Shown here: positions 1 to 4,888 of the stretch, in pieces
Layout: each line of letters starts with the position of its first letter
Numbering within the stretch: the first letter of the stretch is position 1
Source of the DNA: Chloroflexota bacterium
Lineage (GTDB): Bacteria > Chloroflexota > Dehalococcoidia > GIF9 > AB-539-J10
Length of the DNA stretch: 6,653 nt
Assembly: GCA_015222295.1 (NCBI GenBank)
Contig: JADFUZ010000051.1
Span: forward strand, 1 to 6,653
Reading direction: 5' to 3'
Made by a program: the position numbers and the translations under genes
The notes under the pieces: generated by a model
What the model saw: only the letters and a program-made list of their open reading frames with translations
The model's database searches: none
Told to the model about the DNA's origin: nothing

Positions 1-228
1 GACTTGCCCGCAGGTAAGACCAGCCCCCAAAATCGCCACGACTGGGAACACGAGGGCTTGCTGCTGACAGGGGAGGGAACTTGGCTCACCGATGAAGGGG
101 AAACCCCGATAAAGTCCGGCGAGGCCTTCTTTGTTGCCCCCAATGAGAAGCATTGCCTGGTGAACAAGGGCCAGACCACCCTCCGCTTCGTGTGCTTCGT
201 GCCCCTGCGCGGCGAGGACGCCAAATAG
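1..228 (+). CDS. Cupin-domain protein, 3' part only (5' end outside window)
   Basis: The frame is open from the first base and ends at TAG 226-228, giving 75 visible residues. The TTG at position 4 is probably internal, because the first cupin strand should lie upstream. Visible cupin motif 1 is H13-D-W-E-H17-E18 followed by a hydrophobic strand and T-G-E-G (23-26). Motif 2 is G40, then P47, H51 and N55, matching the usual G-x(5-7)-P-x(2-3)-H-x3-N pattern. These residues normally form the metal site of a small single-domain beta-barrel of about 110-120 aa, so roughly a third is missing. One position where a first metal His is often found holds Asn (N11), so metal binding may be altered. The substrate cannot be read from the sequence; such proteins range from sugar or amino-acid modifying enzymes to ligand sensors. 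A gap of 292 bp separates it from the next gene, so it probably ends its own transcript. Confidence 0.8.
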   Translation, partial: DLPAGKTSPQNRHDWEHEGLLLTGEGTWLTDEGETPIKSGEAFFVAPNEKHCLVNKGQTTLRFVCFVPLRGEDAK

Positions 229-341
229 CTGTCGCGGCAATCTGAATCTATGCCCCAGACGGTGTTGCGGCCCGCTCGGCATCGTGGTTGGGAACTTCCT
301 CAGTTCGCCACTCTCACCGGAGGGCCGAATCGCAACGCTTC

Positions 342-450
342 CCCCGTGGTCACTGCCAGCCCGTCCACTCAGTTACTCTGGGCGAAGCGAAGAATCTCAG
401 CCGATAGCCGCTACCCCCGACCTCCCAACGAGAAACTGCTGACCACGGGG
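342..450. repeat. 11-bp perfect inverted repeat with 87-bp spacer
   Basis: The arm CCCCGTGGTCA at 342-352 is exactly complementary to TGACCACGGGG at 440-450. As RNA it would close an 87-nt domain by an 11-bp GC-rich helix. Only short helices (about 4 bp, for example GCCC 359-362 with GGGC 380-383) can be drawn inside. It could be the basal stem of an unrecognised structured RNA on either strand, a protein-binding site, or chance. A perfect pair this long in about 290 bp is expected in roughly 1% of random sequences. Confidence 0.45.
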
Positions 451-489
451 CAGCACTGGTGAACCGTTGAGCACTTCCTATTGACTGTG

Positions 490-498
490 TGCTACATT
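490..498 (+). promoter_or_regulatory. Candidate extended -10 promoter of the MFS gene
   Basis: TG-C-TACATT fits an extended -10 element (TGnTATAAT) with a T/C change at the third position and an A/T change at the fifth. No good -35 stands 16-18 bp upstream; TTGAGC at 467-472 is 20 bp away. A start near 505 would leave a leader of only about 16 nt, just enough for the ribosome site at 509-516. The same GTGCTACA string occurs in the minus-strand promoter candidate near 2300. An alternative is TTGACT 481-486 with TTGATG 504-509 (17-bp spacer), but that -10 is poor and would leave almost no leader. Confidence 0.4.
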
Positions 499-508
499 AC
501 CGATTGAT

Positions 509-516
509 GGTGGGGT
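509..516 (+). promoter_or_regulatory. Ribosome binding site for the MFS gene (TTG start)
   Basis: GGTGGGGT lies 4 nt before the TTG at 521. It is a modest anti-Shine-Dalgarno match, but it is the only one placed to serve this frame, and it supports the rare TTG start. Confidence 0.5.
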
Positions 517-520
517 AGCC

Positions 521-1726
521 TTGAGTAAGTTGCGCGCTTTCATCAACATTTCCCTGGTTGACTTCTCCGCCAGGCTGAGCTACAACATCGCCCGAACACC
601 GCTTCTGCCGCTGTTTGCCCTCGCTCTTGGAGCTTCTCCTTCGCTGATAGGCGTTACTGTCGCCGCCTCCACCATCACGGGCATCTTCCTCAAAGCACCC
701 GCGGGCGCTCTGTCAGACTCCATCGGCAGGAAGCGAATGCTGCTTTTTGGCGCCTGCATTTTCGCTTTCACGCCATTCAGCTACGCCGCTGCGGCCGTGG
801 CGTGGGTACTCGTTCTGATAAGGCTTATCCATGGAATAGCGACCTCAATCTATGGCCCGGTAGCCAACGCAGTGGTAGCCGAAATCGCAGGTGGGGAAAA
901 GGGCAAGTACCTGTCCCTCTTTGCAGTGATCAAGATTGCCACCAACGCCCTCGGTGGCCTGGCAGGAGGCTGGCTGTTGTATGTCCTGTCCAGGGGAGGA
1001 GACTACACCATCGGCAACTTCCACGACGCATATGCCATATGTGGTGCCTTGGGAATTGCGGCCCTGGTGTTGGCCATATTCTTGCTGCCACAGATAGAAC
1101 AGTCATCGGGAAACAGAAGACTGTCTGATGCCTGGCAGAAGGTTCGCGACGGCTTGAAAGCCACCGTCAAGAACCGCAGTATACTGATGACCTCATCGAT
1201 GGAATCGTTTCAGAACATGACCATGGGCGCCGCCATGGCCTTCCTGCCGATACTGGTCGTTCAGCAATACCGCTTTTCAGTGCTACAGGCGGGGATTCTA
1301 TGGTCAGTGGTGGCTGGCAGTTCCGTAGCGCTGAAGCCCGTGATGGGCTACCTATCAGACAGAACAAAGCGCTGGAAGCTCGTTTCGCTGGGGATGATTG
1401 TCTGTGCCCTGTCATTCACCGGTTTCAGCCTGACCGCGAACTACCACCTGCTTCTGCTGGTGGCCATAGCCTTCGGCTGGGCAGAGGCGATCGTAACTTC
1501 GTCAACCGTTTCCTATGTCGCCGACCTGGCCTCGGAAAAGAACCTGGGTGCCAGTCTGGGTGTCTTCGGCACTATTGCTGACGCCGGACAGGCCGTGGGC
1601 CCCATAGTTGTCGGTCTCCTGCTGGGCTTCCTGAGCTACTTCGGTAGCCTGTCAATAGTCTCGGTTGTTATCCTCCTGTGGACAGCAGCCTACGTTGTCC
1701 TCCAGCTAAGAGAGACGAGAGCCTGA
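521..1726 (+). CDS. MFS (major facilitator superfamily) transporter
   Basis: The 401-aa inner-membrane protein begins at TTG 521, behind a G-rich ribosome site. It has the usual length and layout of a 12-helix MFS permease. Hydrophobic segments lie near residues 25-60, 75-112, 132-156, 170-190, 233-248, 255-275, 287-303, 308-331 and 345-393. The diagnostic motif A loop is between TM2 and TM3 (G62-A-L-S-D66-x-x-G69-R70-K71-R72), with its weaker counterpart between TM8 and TM9 (G276-Y-L-S-D280-R281). A charged cytoplasmic linker near 192-220 separates the halves. The general look is of the drug:H+ antiporter/sugar-permease type, using the proton gradient to export or import a small solute. The substrate cannot be predicted. 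The gene appears monocistronic, with its own candidate promoter and a convergent neighbour downstream. Confidence 0.9.
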   Translation: MSKLRAFINISLVDFSARLSYNIARTPLLPLFALALGASPSLIGVTVAASTITGIFLKAPAGALSDSIGRKRMLLFGACIFAFTPFSYAAAAVAWVLVLIRLIHGIATSIYGPVANAVVAEIAGGEKGKYLSLFAVIKIATNALGGLAGGWLLYVLSRGGDYTIGNFHDAYAICGALGIAALVLAIFLLPQIEQSSGNRRLSDAWQKVRDGLKATVKNRSILMTSSMESFQNMTMGAAMAFLPILVVQQYRFSVLQAGILWSVVAGSSVALKPVMGYLSDRTKRWKLVSLGMIVCALSFTGFSLTANYHLLLLVAIAFGWAEAIVTSSTVSYVADLASEKNLGASLGVFGTIADAGQAVGPIVVGLLLGFLSYFGSLSIVSVVILLWTAAYVVLQLRETRA

Positions 1727-1828
1727 CCCGACGTGCTGCCCCCCAAACCCCCCGGTGTCTCTCAGACGGACACGCCCAGACAACCCGGCGGATTCAGCGG
1801 CTGACAACCACCGACTGTCCACCCTGGC

Positions 1829-2230
1829 TCACACGATCCCCCAGTCCTTGCACCCCTGCTGAATGGTCGCCAGGTATTCCCTGGAAGCCTGCGTCTCCTC
1901 CGACTGTTCCACTTTCACGTACGCTACAGACCGTATTGAGTCGCCGAGATCCGGAAAAACCAATACATCCGTGCGGTCGTAAGTCCCGGGATAACCTTCG
2001 CACTTGTCCAGGGATCTCAAACACCTCTCCGATATTTCGTAAACCGCGCCTATGACTTTGTCACCCTTGCTCCGCTTGACGCTGGCAACTCCGCCCCGCC
2101 AGACCCTGCTGTAACCCGCGAATATCAGCCTGTAATTGGGCAAGGTCGCTGTGAATTTCGGCCGCGCGTCGGGGCAACGCTCGAGCATTTGCCTGCGACT
2201 CAAGTTCGACCCATACGCAAAGTAATACAT
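1829..2230 (-). CDS. Gamma-glutamylcyclotransferase (GGCT/AIG2-like) family protein
   Basis: The 133-aa protein starts at ATG 2230, preceded by GGGG (2239-2242) at 8-nt spacing. An in-frame TTG at 2266 would add 12 residues, but the family begins directly with the Y-F-A-Y-G-S-N strand, so the shorter start is preferred. Seen: the substrate-loop motif Y6-G7-S8-N9 and the motif C77-E78-G79-Y80-P81, in which E78 matches the catalytic acid of the family. The small size is typical of bacterial members. Known members release 5-oxoproline from gamma-glutamyl amino acids or amines, or act in related gamma-glutamylamine turnover. Which reaction applies here cannot be told, and no glutathione genes are nearby. 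It is convergent with the MFS gene (102-bp gap) and divergent from the ThDP gene, and is probably transcribed alone from the region near 2300. Confidence 0.87.
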   Translation of the reverse strand: MYYFAYGSNLSRRQMLERCPDARPKFTATLPNYRLIFAGYSRVWRGGVASVKRSKGDKVIGAVYEISERCLRSLDKCEGYPGTYDRTDVLVFPDLGDSIRSVAYVKVEQSEETQASREYLATIQQGCKDWGIV

Positions 2231-2299
2231 CTCGTCTACCCCAAATGCCTTTGCTCCAGCCAACAATCAAGCAATGGCGCTCTCGTCCACGTAGCCATC

Positions 2300-2326
2300 A
2301 TTGTAGCACTTGCGGAACGATTACAA
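2300..2326 (-). promoter_or_regulatory. Candidate promoter of the cyclotransferase gene
   Basis: On the minus strand TACAAT (2305-2300) is preceded by TG one base away, giving an extended -10, TG-C-TACAAT. The nearest -35-like hexamer is TTGTAA (2326-2321), 15 bp upstream, which is short but tolerable with an extended -10. A start near 2293 would give a leader of about 60 nt to the ATG at 2230. A second TACAAT at 2415-2410, in the other repeat copy, lacks a good -35. The 20-bp near-palindrome covers the -35 area, as expected for repression. Confidence 0.4.
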
Positions 2327-2333
2327 CCGTTCC
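2314..2333. promoter_or_regulatory. 20-bp near-palindrome, possible operator
   Basis: GGAACGATTACAACCGTTCC is symmetric at 8 of 10 base pairs: the outer GGAACG/CGTTCC and the inner TT/AA pairs match, and two pairs fail. The two-fold symmetry and one-to-two-turn length are typical of sites for dimeric helix-turn-helix regulators. It lies between the two direct-repeat copies and over the -35 region of the minus-strand promoter candidate. No regulator gene is in the window. As RNA it would be a 6-bp hairpin without a U-tract, so a terminator is less likely. Confidence 0.45.
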
Positions 2334-2489
2334 CCTCCCCCACTGCGTTCGTGTCTAATCAGCGCGAAATTATGTGTCCGACTTCTATTGAAGCACAACA
2401 CCGGCCATCATTGTAGCGTCAGGCTAGCACCACAAATACCTGCAGCACATTGGGCCTGCAAGGCTTTCTGCACGAATCACGCCGCGGCT

Positions 2490-2518
2490 TTGACAAACGC
2501 ATGTTTTTGCCATACGGT
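2490..2518 (+). promoter_or_regulatory. Sigma70-type promoter of the ThDP enzyme gene
   Basis: A perfect -35 TTGACA (2490-2495) is followed after 17 bp by TACGGT (2513-2518), which keeps the key first, second and last bases of TATAAT. Transcription would begin near 2525, leaving a leader of about 50 nt that ends in a strong ribosome site. The perfect -35 and ideal spacing make this the best plus-strand promoter in the window, despite the weak -10. Confidence 0.55.
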
Positions 2519-2556
2519 ATCCCTGCGCCGGTCACACGTTCATCGAATCGTTAATC

Positions 2557-2564
2557 AAGGAGGT
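2557..2564 (+). promoter_or_regulatory. Strong ribosome binding site fixing the ThDP gene start
   Basis: AAGGAGGT is a full anti-16S match, 9 nt before ATG 2574. It decides the start against an in-frame ATG at 2310 and shows that the upstream 88 open codons are untranslated leader or intergenic sequence. Confidence 0.9.
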
Positions 2565-2573
2565 AACGCAGTA

Positions 2574-4247
2574 ATGTATCCATGGGAAGCGATTGTGAAC
2601 ATGATCAAGGCTGAGGGAGTTGAGTTTGTCTTCGGAATAGGGGATAGCCATCTTCAGTTGTATGCCGAGAAAGTCCCAGGAATAAAGCCGATTGATGTCA
2701 GGTACGAAGGCTCTGCTCCCTTTATGGCAATGGCCTGCTCCAGGCTCAGTGGAAAGCCATGTGTGTGCAGCGCCAGCACCGGCCCCGGGGTTGCCAACCT
2801 GGTCCCCGGAGTGCTGGAGGCCCGTTCTGCTTGCTCACCATTGGTAATGATATGCCCGGCCGTCAGCCAGAGCACGGAGGGCAAGGGGGAATTCCAGGAG
2901 TGCGACCAGCTCGGAATGATGAAGCCAATCACCAAATGGAGCGCACGTGTTCCTCACACGGAACGAATCCCCTGGTTCGTACACCGGGCGTTCTCGATTG
3001 CCATGAACGGACAGCCAGGACCTGTTTTCGTCGCGATACCCTACGACGTTGGCGGGGACATCACTCACGGACTTGAAATGGAGGTCCCACTTCAAGAATA
3101 TGTGCCAGCGAAGAAACTCCGCGTGGCAGGCGACCCACAGCTAATCAACGAAGCCGCAGCGCTAATCCTGGAGGCTGAGCGAGCAGTGGCAGTAGCGGGC
3201 AATGGGACAGTGCTTTCCGGAGCCTCGCAGGAATTCAGGGAGTTCGTCGAACTGACAGAGATACCGTTCCTGACTACGCCCGGTGGCAGAGGAATCCTGT
3301 CTGAAGACCATCCCCTGGCGCTGGGCCTGCCTGGCCTCTACAGGACTGAAATGGGGAAGAGAGTCTATTCCAATGCCACCTTGGTGATAACGATTGGAAC
3401 AAGGAACGAGAGCTTCCAGACACATAGGTGGAAGGACTTCCCGGAGGGAGCCAAGCTTATCCAGATTGACATCTCTCCCTTTGAAATAGGCAGGAACTGG
3501 ACACCCGATACGGCTATCATCGGCGATGCCAGAATAGTCCTGAGGCAGTTGATTGATGTGATTGAGGCAACAGGGAGTAAGGGAAGGAGTCTCGAGGAAA
3601 TGCCACATGTGAAGGAACTGGTGCAAGCAAAGAAGGATTTCGAAGCAGCGGTCGAGGCCGAGTGCATGGTCGAATCCACCCCAATTCCAGCAAAGCGCAT
3701 AGTACACGAGTTGAGCAAGGTGTTCGGACAGGACACAATCCTGGTCAATGAAAATGGCTCTCAGGATACCTGGTCCTATTGCTTTCCCTACTACAAGCTC
3801 CAGGACCGCTCGGAGTGTGTGCCCGTTGCCGAACAGACGTGCATGGGAATGGGTGTCGTGGGAGCCATCGCCGCCAAGCTGACCCGGCCGGAAAAGAAGG
3901 TGGTCTGTGTGGCCGGTGACGGGGCCTTTCAGATGTATATGAAGGAATTGCCGACCGCGGCGCAGTACCACGCCGGCTGCACCTGGGTTGTCCTCAACAA
4001 CTCTGCCTTTGGATGGCCGAAACATCTCCAGATGGAATCTGTAGGATGGAATACGACAAGTTTCAAAGTGCAACCTGATTTCATAAAGTGGGCGGAAGCA
4101 TGCAGTTGCTACGGGAGAAGAATCGAACAGCCGTCCGAGATAAGGCCGGCTCTGGAAGAGGCACTGAAAGCTAATCGGGACGGGATACCTGCGGTGCTTG
4201 ACTTCCCCACGGGAATAGACATGTCACACTTCAAGCGAGCTGCATGA
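2574..4247 (+). CDS. ThDP-dependent enzyme, acetolactate synthase/2-oxoacid decarboxylase superfamily
   Basis: The 557-aa protein has the three-domain layout of the superfamily: a PYR domain (about 1-165), a central Rossmann-like domain (about 187-330) and a PP domain (about 365-545). The catalytic glutamate that activates ThDP is E45 in R-Y-E-G-S. The Mg-ThDP motif is G448-D-G450, a 24-residue gap, then N475-N476. The family decarboxylates a 2-oxoacid and either releases an aldehyde or transfers the acyl unit to an acceptor. It is not a typical acetolactate synthase: the usual R-H-E-Q-G-A is R-Y-E-G-S-A, the early G-x-P-G is G-I-G-D (21-24), and the stretch after N-N reads S-A-F-G-W-P-K-H-L-Q rather than the L-G-M-V-R-Q-W-Q type. 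No small regulatory subunit gene follows. It has 14 cysteines, which is high and fits an anaerobic cytoplasm. Benzoylformate-, arylpyruvate- or oxalyl-CoA-decarboxylase-like roles are all possible; the substrate is unknown. Its own promoter and ribosome site precede it, and it faces iorBA. Confidence 0.88.
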   Translation: MYPWEAIVNMIKAEGVEFVFGIGDSHLQLYAEKVPGIKPIDVRYEGSAPFMAMACSRLSGKPCVCSASTGPGVANLVPGVLEARSACSPLVMICPAVSQSTEGKGEFQECDQLGMMKPITKWSARVPHTERIPWFVHRAFSIAMNGQPGPVFVAIPYDVGGDITHGLEMEVPLQEYVPAKKLRVAGDPQLINEAAALILEAERAVAVAGNGTVLSGASQEFREFVELTEIPFLTTPGGRGILSEDHPLALGLPGLYRTEMGKRVYSNATLVITIGTRNESFQTHRWKDFPEGAKLIQIDISPFEIGRNWTPDTAIIGDARIVLRQLIDVIEATGSKGRSLEEMPHVKELVQAKKDFEAAVEAECMVESTPIPAKRIVHELSKVFGQDTILVNENGSQDTWSYCFPYYKLQDRSECVPVAEQTCMGMGVVGAIAAKLTRPEKKVVCVAGDGAFQMYMKELPTAAQYHAGCTWVVLNNSAFGWPKHLQMESVGWNTTSFKVQPDFIKWAEACSCYGRRIEQPSEIRPALEEALKANRDGIPAVLDFPTGIDMSHFKRAA

Positions 4248-4266
4248 TCCCAGCGAACTGGTGTGC

Positions 4267-4875
4267 CTACCACGATTGGCGCATCGCTTCCAAGGCCAGT
4301 GACCTCCCGGCTTCGAACGCCTGTAGATTCTGTTGGCGCACCTTTGACGGTGACCTGTCGCCCAGGACTTGCCTGACCCCCTGGTCATCGAGCAACGGCG
4401 ACAACTGGCACAGGGCACCCAGCATTACAACGTTGGTCAACAGACTGCTTCCCATCTGCCTGGCACACTGAGTAGCCGCTATGACATAGCCTTTTCTACC
4501 TGAATGCTGAAGAGCAGCGGTAATGCTCTCATCCGGCGGGTAGCTATCTAGCTCCATATTACACAGCACGGTCGGCTCTTTGTAGTCATTCAACAGGTAG
4601 CTGCCATCCGTGGCCAGCATCCTGAAATTCCTCAGCATTTCAAGCGTTTCAAGACCAACAAGCAGGTCAACCTTTCCCAGAGGAATCAGAGGCGAGTATA
4701 TGTCTGACTCACTTATTCTCAGGTGAGATACGACAGAGCCTCCCCGTTGAGCTGCGCCGATGGTTTCAACGGCGCCAACCCTGTATCCGTTGTTGGCGAA
4801 GTACCGGGCCAGAATGCTTGACGCGAACAGATTGCCCTGCCCTCCAACCCCAGCAATGAGTATGTTCAGATTCAC
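4267..4875 (-). CDS. iorB: Indolepyruvate ferredoxin oxidoreductase beta subunit
   Basis: The 202-aa subunit carries the gamma-type domain of 2-oxoacid:ferredoxin oxidoreductases. It opens with the strand-turn motif G9-V-G-G-Q-G14 and continues with E37-T-I-G-A-A-Q-R-G-G46, close to the family's G-M-A-Q-R-G-G, then S-H-L-R. The length of about 200 aa is normal for IorB. It pairs with IorA and is thought to help form the CoA/substrate site; it has no iron-sulfur motif of its own. The start is GTG 4875, which shares GTGA with the iorA stop. GAGGAG (4883-4888) lies 7 nt upstream, inside the end of iorA. The frame is open 17 codons further upstream, but those codons lie in the iorA ferredoxin domain, read in another frame. 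The stop at 4267-4269 is 19 bp from the stop of the convergent ThDP gene, with no hairpin terminator between. Confidence 0.92.
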   Translation of the reverse strand: MNLNILIAGVGGQGNLFASSILARYFANNGYRVGAVETIGAAQRGGSVVSHLRISESDIYSPLIPLGKVDLLVGLETLEMLRNFRMLATDGSYLLNDYKEPTVLCNMELDSYPPDESITAALQHSGRKGYVIAATQCARQMGSSLLTNVVMLGALCQLSPLLDDQGVRQVLGDRSPSKVRQQNLQAFEAGRSLALEAMRQSW

Positions 4876-4888
4876 TCTATGGCTCCTC
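4872..4888 (-). promoter_or_regulatory. Translational coupling site of iorA and iorB
   Basis: The iorA stop TGA (4874-4872) overlaps the iorB start GTG (4875-4873) in the string GTGA, with GAGGAG 7 nt before it. This arrangement usually lets terminating ribosomes restart, giving equal amounts of two subunits of one complex. Confidence 0.85.

Larger units (their letters stand above)
229..520. other. Non-coding intergenic region between cupin and MFS genes
   Basis: This 292-bp stretch carries no recognisable protein or classical RNA gene. A 70-codon frame at 250-462 has no ribosome binding site and a low-complexity, Pro/Arg-rich translation resembling no family I know. The region holds an inverted repeat with widely spaced arms (342-352 and 440-450), and its last 30 bases hold the likely promoter and ribosome binding site of the MFS gene. 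No T-rich terminator is visible behind the cupin gene. Confidence 0.6.
2294..2417. repeat. 14-bp direct repeat, two copies 110 bp apart
   Basis: GCCATCATTGTAGC occurs at 2294-2307 and again, without mismatch, at 2404-2417. The flanking bases differ at once, so the match is sharply bounded. Read on the minus strand each copy is GCTACAATGATGGC and includes TACAAT, a good -10 hexamer. The pair could be duplicated promoter cores or regulator sites for the cyclotransferase gene, or a scar of a small duplication. A perfect 14-bp repeat in about 340 bp is unlikely by chance (of the order of 1 in 5,000). Confidence 0.75.
2231..2573. other. Divergent intergenic control region (343 bp)
   Basis: This region separates two divergently transcribed genes. 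No coding frame here is credible. The plus frame of the ThDP gene stays open upstream to about 2310, but the extension has no ribosome site and no enzyme-like sequence. It contains a 14-bp direct repeat, a 20-bp near-palindrome, minus-strand -10 boxes, and a plus-strand TTGACA promoter with a strong ribosome binding site, each listed separately. I see no tRNA or known riboswitch. Confidence 0.7.

Noticed and set aside
330..430. Minus-strand GGCTGAGA with nearby GGGGG and CCC, resembling part of a TPP (thi-box) riboswitch
   Set aside because: The conserved 3' half of the thi-box (CCTGATCTGGATAATGCC-like) cannot be matched, the P3 stem does not form, and no minus-strand gene lies downstream.
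250..462. 70-codon plus-strand frame between cupin and MFS
   Set aside because: No ribosome binding site, no recognisable domain and an atypical Pro/Arg-rich composition; it also spans the inverted repeat.
1755..1773. Possible hairpin GTGTCT/GGACAC between the convergent MFS and cyclotransferase genes
   Set aside because: Only 6 bp including a G-U pair, with no T-tract on either strand; too weak to call a terminator.
2442..2475. CCTGCA repeats and TGCAG/CTGCA pairs upstream of the ThDP promoter
   Set aside because: Five- to six-base matches with irregular spacing are expected by chance and do not form a stable hairpin.
2310..2573. N-terminal extension of 88 codons to the ThDP enzyme
   Set aside because: It lacks a ribosome site and resembles no enzyme sequence, whereas AAGGAGGT at 2557-2564 and the start of the PYR domain both support ATG 2574.
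3162..4073. 303-codon minus-strand frame inside the ThDP gene
   Set aside because: Shadow frame: its translation is His/Cys-rich without a domain, and the plus strand encodes a clear enzyme with cofactor motifs.
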